Notes under the pieces: model-generated | The model's input: the letters and a program-made list of their open reading frames with translations, nothing else | Database searches by the model: none | Told to the model about the DNA's origin: nothing | DNA from: UBA10649 sp965278965 | GTDB taxonomy: Bacteria > Actinomycetota > Actinomycetes > S36-B12 | Assembly (NCBI GenBank): GCA_965278965.1 | Contig: OZ257127.1 | Location: forward strand, 1,364,001-1,428,000 | Reading direction: 5' to 3' | DNA: 64,000 nucleotides | Position numbers and translations under genes: made by a program | In this document: positions 60,616 to 64,000 of the stretch, piece by piece | Position numbering within the stretch: the first letter of the stretch is position 1 | How the letters are laid out: every line of letters starts with the position of its first letter

Positions 60616-62204
60616 CGGTGGATCTCCTCCTTCGCGGCGGACTGCTGGCCGACGGGACCGACGGAGCCCTTCGCCGAGCCGACGTCGGAATCGAAGGCGG
60701 CCGGGTCGTCCTCGTCGACGACCTTGCGGACACGACCGTCGACGCCGCTGAGACCGTGGACGCGACCGGTCTCGTCGTCGCCCCCGGTTTCATCGACATC
60801 CACACGCACTCGGACGTCATCCTCCTCGACGAGCCCGGCGGGGCCAGCAAGATCCTCCAGGGCGTGACGACCGAGGTAACCGGCAACTGCTCGTTCTCGC
60901 CCTTCCCCGTCTGCCCGGCCCGGCGTCGGATGCTCGCCGACCACCTCGCCCGCCTCGGCGACGGTGCGCCTGATCCGACGTGGACCGACCTCGACGGCTA
61001 CGCCGCCGCGCTGGACGACGCACGGCCGGCCATCAACGTCGCCCCGCTCGTCGGGCACGGTGCCCTGCGGATCGCCGCGATGGAGGACCCCTACGGCCCG
61101 GCCGATCGGGAGGATGTCCGGCGGATGCAGGACCTCCTGGCCGAGGCGCTCGACCAGGGTGCGTGGGGGATGTCGACCGGGCTCACCCACACGCCGTCCT
61201 CGCTCGGACCGGCGGGCGAGATCGAGCAGCTGGCTCAGGTCATCGCCTCGCGCCGGGCGATGTACGCGACGCACGCCCGCGCCGTCGCCGGTGGGGAGTT
61301 CGATGCGATCACCGAGGCCATCGACGCCGCCCGCGCGACCGGCGTCCGGCTGGAGTACTCGCACCTGGCACTCAACGAGCCGGCGAACTGGGGCCGTGCC
61401 GGCGATGCGCTGCGACTGTTCGAGGCCGCGGTGCGGGACGGTGTCGACGCCGCGTTCGACGTGTACCCGTACGACGCGTCGTCCTCCTCTCTCGTGCAGT
61501 ACCTGCCGGAGTGGGTCCAGGCGGGGGGCACGGAGGCGCTGCGTCGCAACGGAACCGACCCCGGGTGGCGGTCGCGGGCCCTGCTCGACATGAACCGCGG
61601 GTGGTTCGGGGGCATCCCGTGGCTGTGGGACCGGTTCGTCCTGAGCGCGGTGCCGGGGCGCTCCGAGCTCGTGGGCCTCACTCTTGAGCAGGCAGCCGAG
61701 CAGAGCGGGACCGAACCCGACGCTCTCGTGCTTGAGCTCTGCACGACGGTCGGCAGCGACGTCCAGGTCGTGCTGTTCTACCGGACCGAGGAGGACATGA
61801 CGACATTCCTCGCGCATCCGCTCGCCGCCGTGGGCTCGGACGGCAACGCGCTGCCTGTCGACCATGGCGGGGGCCAGCCGCACCCGCGTTCGTTCGGCAC
61901 ATACCCGCGGATCCTGGGGCGCTACGTGCGCGACCAGGCTCGGCTGACGCTGCCGCAGGCCGTCGCTCGGATGACGTCGGTCCCGGCCGACCGTCTCGGG
62001 CTTCGCGACCGGGGCCGCGTCGTGGCGGGCGCGGTCGCCGACCTCGTCGTCCTCGATCCGGGAACGGTCGCCGACACGGCGACCTTCGAACGACCACGCT
62101 CCGCCCCCGTCGGCGTGACGTGCACCGTCGTCGCCGGCACAATGGTTGCGCGCGACGGGCAGCTCACGGGGGCACGGCCAGGCCGTGTGCTTCGCCGTGG
62201 CTGA
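60612..62204 (+). CDS. N-acyl-D-amino acid deacylase / D-aminoacylase family amidohydrolase
   Basis: A 530-residue amidohydrolase. The metal site has VVAPGFIDIHTHSD (HxH), and the family loop TTEVTGNCSFSPFP contains the Cys typical of D-aminoacylases; later His are in GHGALRIAAM and THARAVAGGEFD, with GSDGNALPVDHGG. These enzymes hydrolyse N-acyl-D-amino acids to free D-amino acids; some relatives act on dihydropyrimidines or D-glutamate derivatives. GTG 60612 overlaps the iclR stop (GTGA). The D-threonine aldolase-like gene overlaps its end. Confidence 0.9.
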   Translation: MTVDLLLRGGLLADGTDGALRRADVGIEGGRVVLVDDLADTTVDAAETVDATGLVVAPGFIDIHTHSDVILLDEPGGASKILQGVTTEVTGNCSFSPFPVCPARRRMLADHLARLGDGAPDPTWTDLDGYAAALDDARPAINVAPLVGHGALRIAAMEDPYGPADREDVRRMQDLLAEALDQGAWGMSTGLTHTPSSLGPAGEIEQLAQVIASRRAMYATHARAVAGGEFDAITEAIDAARATGVRLEYSHLALNEPANWGRAGDALRLFEAAVRDGVDAAFDVYPYDASSSSLVQYLPEWVQAGGTEALRRNGTDPGWRSRALLDMNRGWFGGIPWLWDRFVLSAVPGRSELVGLTLEQAAEQSGTEPDALVLELCTTVGSDVQVVLFYRTEEDMTTFLAHPLAAVGSDGNALPVDHGGGQPHPRSFGTYPRILGRYVRDQARLTLPQAVARMTSVPADRLGLRDRGRVVAGAVADLVVLDPGTVADTATFERPRSAPVGVTCTVVAGTMVARDGQLTGARPGRVLRRG

Positions 62205-63423
62205 CGGGCTCCCGGCCGTCGTCGGTCCGAAGGGTCTGCCTTCCGCCGACCTGTCGTCCGCCGTGGGTCGCCACCTGTTCGACGGGACGTTCCCGATGCC
62301 CGTAGCGGTGCTCCGCGCGCGGGCGCTGGACGCGAACATCGAGACCATGGCCCGGTACGTCGACCAGGCCGGTGCGCTGCTGGCCCCGCATGCGAAGACA
62401 ACGATGAGCCCGCAGATCGTCGCCCGACAGCTCGCCGCCGGCGCCTGGGGAATGACGGTCGCGACCGCATGGCAGGCATCCCGGGTCGCGGCGATGGGCG
62501 TGGACCGCATCGTGCTGGCGAACGAGGTCACCGACGCCGGCTCGCTACGGCTCCTGCAGTCCCTGCTCGATGCGAACCCGTCCCTCGTCGTGTGGGCCTA
62601 CGCGGACTCGACGGAGTCGCTGGACGCCCTCGGCACGATCGCGCCGGCCCGGGCGGGGAGCCTTCAGGTCCTGCTCGAGCTCGGCTTCCCCGGCGGGCGA
62701 ACCGGCGTCCGGTCGGCCGCACAGGCCCGAGACCTCGCCCTGCTCGCAGCACGTCGCCCGCACCCGGTGGCGGGGGTCGGCGCGTTCGAGGGGACCATCA
62801 GCGGCGCGGACGCCTCCGCGACCATCTCCCGAGTCGACGACTTCCTCGCAGAGGTCGCGTCCGTCGCCACGCAGCTTGCGAGCGACGGCCTCCTGCGATC
62901 CGACGAGCCGATCGTCACCGTCGGCGGCAGCGCGTACCCGGACCGCGCCGTCGAGGTCATCGGTGATGCGGCCAGCGCCGCGGGCCTTCGGCTGGTCCTG
63001 CGAAGCGGCTGCTACGTCACCCACGATCACGGCGCCTACGCGGCGACCTCGCCGTTCGGCGACCAGCCACGCAGCCCGCTGCGGCTGACCCCCGCGCTCG
63101 GCGTCTGGGGAGCGATGCTGTCTCGCCCGGAGGCGGGTCTGGCGCTCGTGGGCGTGGGCCGCCGCGATGTCTCGTTCGACGCCGGCCTTCCCGTCGTCAC
63201 CGGCCGGTTCGCCGCCGCCGAGCACGGGGGCGCGGCCCCCATCGTGACCGCTCTGAACGACCAGCACGCCTACCTGCGCGTCGACCCTTCGGACCCGCTG
63301 GCCCCCGGCGACCTCGTGTCGTTCGGCATCTCGCACCCGTGCACGACGTTCGACAAGTGGTCGGCCATACCGGTCGTCGACGACGCGAACATCGTCGTCG
63401 AGGTTGTGACGACCGAGTTCTGA
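62197..63423 (+). CDS. D-threonine aldolase / D-serine dehydratase-like PLP enzyme
   Basis: A 408-residue fold-type III PLP enzyme with an alanine-racemase-like barrel. The Schiff-base Lys is in LLAPHAKTTMSPQIVAR. The metal site of the DSD/D-TA family is seen as ISHPCTTFDKW (H-x-C), with GCYVTHDHGAYAATS. The enzymes either cleave beta-hydroxy-D-amino acids to glycine and aldehyde or dehydrate D-serine to pyruvate. The GTG 62197 start overlaps the deacylase stop by 8 bp; GTG 62185 is an alternative. It converges with a glutamine synthetase gene. RidA in the regulon would suit a dehydratase. Confidence 0.87.
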   Translation: MADGLPAVVGPKGLPSADLSSAVGRHLFDGTFPMPVAVLRARALDANIETMARYVDQAGALLAPHAKTTMSPQIVARQLAAGAWGMTVATAWQASRVAAMGVDRIVLANEVTDAGSLRLLQSLLDANPSLVVWAYADSTESLDALGTIAPARAGSLQVLLELGFPGGRTGVRSAAQARDLALLAARRPHPVAGVGAFEGTISGADASATISRVDDFLAEVASVATQLASDGLLRSDEPIVTVGGSAYPDRAVEVIGDAASAAGLRLVLRSGCYVTHDHGAYAATSPFGDQPRSPLRLTPALGVWGAMLSRPEAGLALVGVGRRDVSFDAGLPVVTGRFAAAEHGGAAPIVTALNDQHAYLRVDPSDPLAPGDLVSFGISHPCTTFDKWSAIPVVDDANIVVEVVTTEF

Positions 63424-63439
63424 CGCTTGCCGACAGCGG

Positions 63440-64000
63440 TCAGTAGTCCTCGATGTACTCGTCGAGCTCCCACGCCGTCGTGTCCCGCGTCGTCGGATCG
63501 GGCACCTCGGCCTCATAGCGCGCGACCTCGTCGCGCTTCATCGTCGTGAACACGTCGACGAACGAGCTGCCCAGGTACCCGCGCAGCCCCGCATCCGCCT
63601 CGAGCGCGTCAAGCGCCTCCGTCAGCGTCATCGGCAGCACAGGCCGGGCCCCGTCCTCGTAGGCCCACCCGGCCGCCGCGGGCGGCGGCGTCAGCCCGCG
63701 CCGGATACCGTCGAGCGCGGCGGCTAGGACCACGGCGATCACGATGTACGGGTTCGCCGTGCCGTCGCCGATGCGCAGCTCCAGCCGCGTTCCCTGCCCA
63801 CGCTCCGGTGGGATCCGGATCATCGTCGAGCGGTTGTCGTAGCCCCAGTTCGACCGGTACGGGGCGAGCGTGTCCGGCCCGAGCCGCTTGTAGGCGTTGA
63901 TGGTCGGGTTGGTGAATGCGGCGATCGCGGGCGCGTGCTCGATGACGCCGGCGATCATCGACAGGGCCGTCGCGGACAGCCCATCGCCGCCGTCGTGCAT
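63440..64000 (-). CDS. Glutamine synthetase family protein, C-terminal part (cut by right edge)
   Basis: The minus-strand frame continues past the right edge, so only the C-terminal 186 residues or so are visible. The catalytic block NPTINAYKRLGPDTLAPYRS is followed by SNWGYDNRSTMIRIPPERG and TRLELRIGDGTANPYIVIA, the class motif of GS-fold ligases. The C-terminus is helical (ALEADAGLRGYLGSSFVDVF). The missing N-terminal part has the ammonia and metal sites, so I cannot say whether it uses ammonia or another amine. It ends 16 bp from the D-threonine aldolase-like stop; whether it belongs to the IclR regulon is unknown. Confidence 0.9.
   Translation of the reverse strand: MHDGGDGLSATALSMIAGVIEHAPAIAAFTNPTINAYKRLGPDTLAPYRSNWGYDNRSTMIRIPPERGQGTRLELRIGDGTANPYIVIAVVLAAALDGIRRGLTPPPAAAGWAYEDGARPVLPMTLTEALDALEADAGLRGYLGSSFVDVFTTMKRDEVARYEAEVPDPTTRDTTAWELDEYIEDY

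Noticed and set aside
60018..62531. Long antisense open frame opposite iclR, the D-aminoacylase and the D-threonine aldolase-like gene
   Set aside because: It has no recognisable motif, and three real genes with clear signatures lie on the opposite strand.

Overview
The window is about 70% G+C by eye and is packed with genes, many joined by ATGA or GTGA start/stop overlaps and many starting with GTG. It carries mycothiol genes (mshA, mshD), glnR, a mutT1-type Nudix/phosphatase fusion and an XRE / HbhA-like / DUF2516 trio. Together these point to a mycothiol-producing actinobacterium (class Actinomycetia). Several small blocks match the gene order I remember from Mycobacterium tuberculosis, but joined differently, so this is probably not a Mycobacterium. 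I cannot name the genus. I saw no tRNA, rRNA, CRISPR array, transposase or integrase.

Left part, about 1-22.3 kb, is housekeeping. It runs: the phoU end, mshA, a YbjN protein, gpmA and an alanyl-tRNA editing protein; macro-domain, DUF2516, HbhA-like and XRE genes on the minus strand; an APC permease; a GNAT acetyltransferase and dtd; then a minus-strand run of ygfZ, fur, nitrobindin, a 33-residue membrane peptide, thioredoxin and an alpha/beta hydrolase; then glnR, mshD, and a polyphosphate operon (ppk1, CYTH-CHAD, mutT1); a lipoprotein; and divergent glgC/glgA with an EamA exporter.

Middle part, about 22.3-35.4 kb, is a first accessory catabolic region. Two divergent promoters share the AT-rich word TTGATAAATG and drive four units: aldehyde dehydrogenase/GntR regulator/PuuC-like dehydrogenase; an acyl-CoA dehydrogenase; a PuuA-like gamma-glutamyl-amine synthetase with a PuuD-like amidohydrolase and a CoA transferase; and an alcohol dehydrogenase with a cytochrome P450. 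An APC permease and an acetoacetate-decarboxylase-like protein follow. This looks like a gamma-glutamylated amine route whose usual amine oxidase is missing and a P450 is present. Two inverted copies of a 75-bp palindromic element flank the 5-kb segment with the dehydrogenases.

Right part, about 35.4-64 kb, is a second and larger catabolic region. A roughly 20-kb minus-strand gene series starts with a sugar-binding lipoprotein and a fused permease-ATPase. It contains every enzyme class needed for non-phosphorylative sugar oxidation: mutarotase, dehydrogenases, SMP-30 lactonase, enolase-superfamily dehydratase, SDR dehydrogenases, a fumarylacetoacetate-hydrolase-fold diketo acid hydrolase, and an FAD/Fe-S 2-hydroxyacid dehydrogenase. 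On its other side sit genes suited to D-amino acid or peptide breakdown: PhyH, RidA, MlrC-type M81, N-acyl-D-amino acid deacylase and a D-threonine aldolase/D-serine dehydratase-like enzyme, controlled by an IclR regulator. Three divergent or upstream regions carry the same dyad TCCG-N5-CGGA, so the sugar half and the amino half are probably one IclR regulon. A combined sugar plus D-amino substrate is the most interesting hypothesis here. The window ends inside a glutamine-synthetase-family gene.
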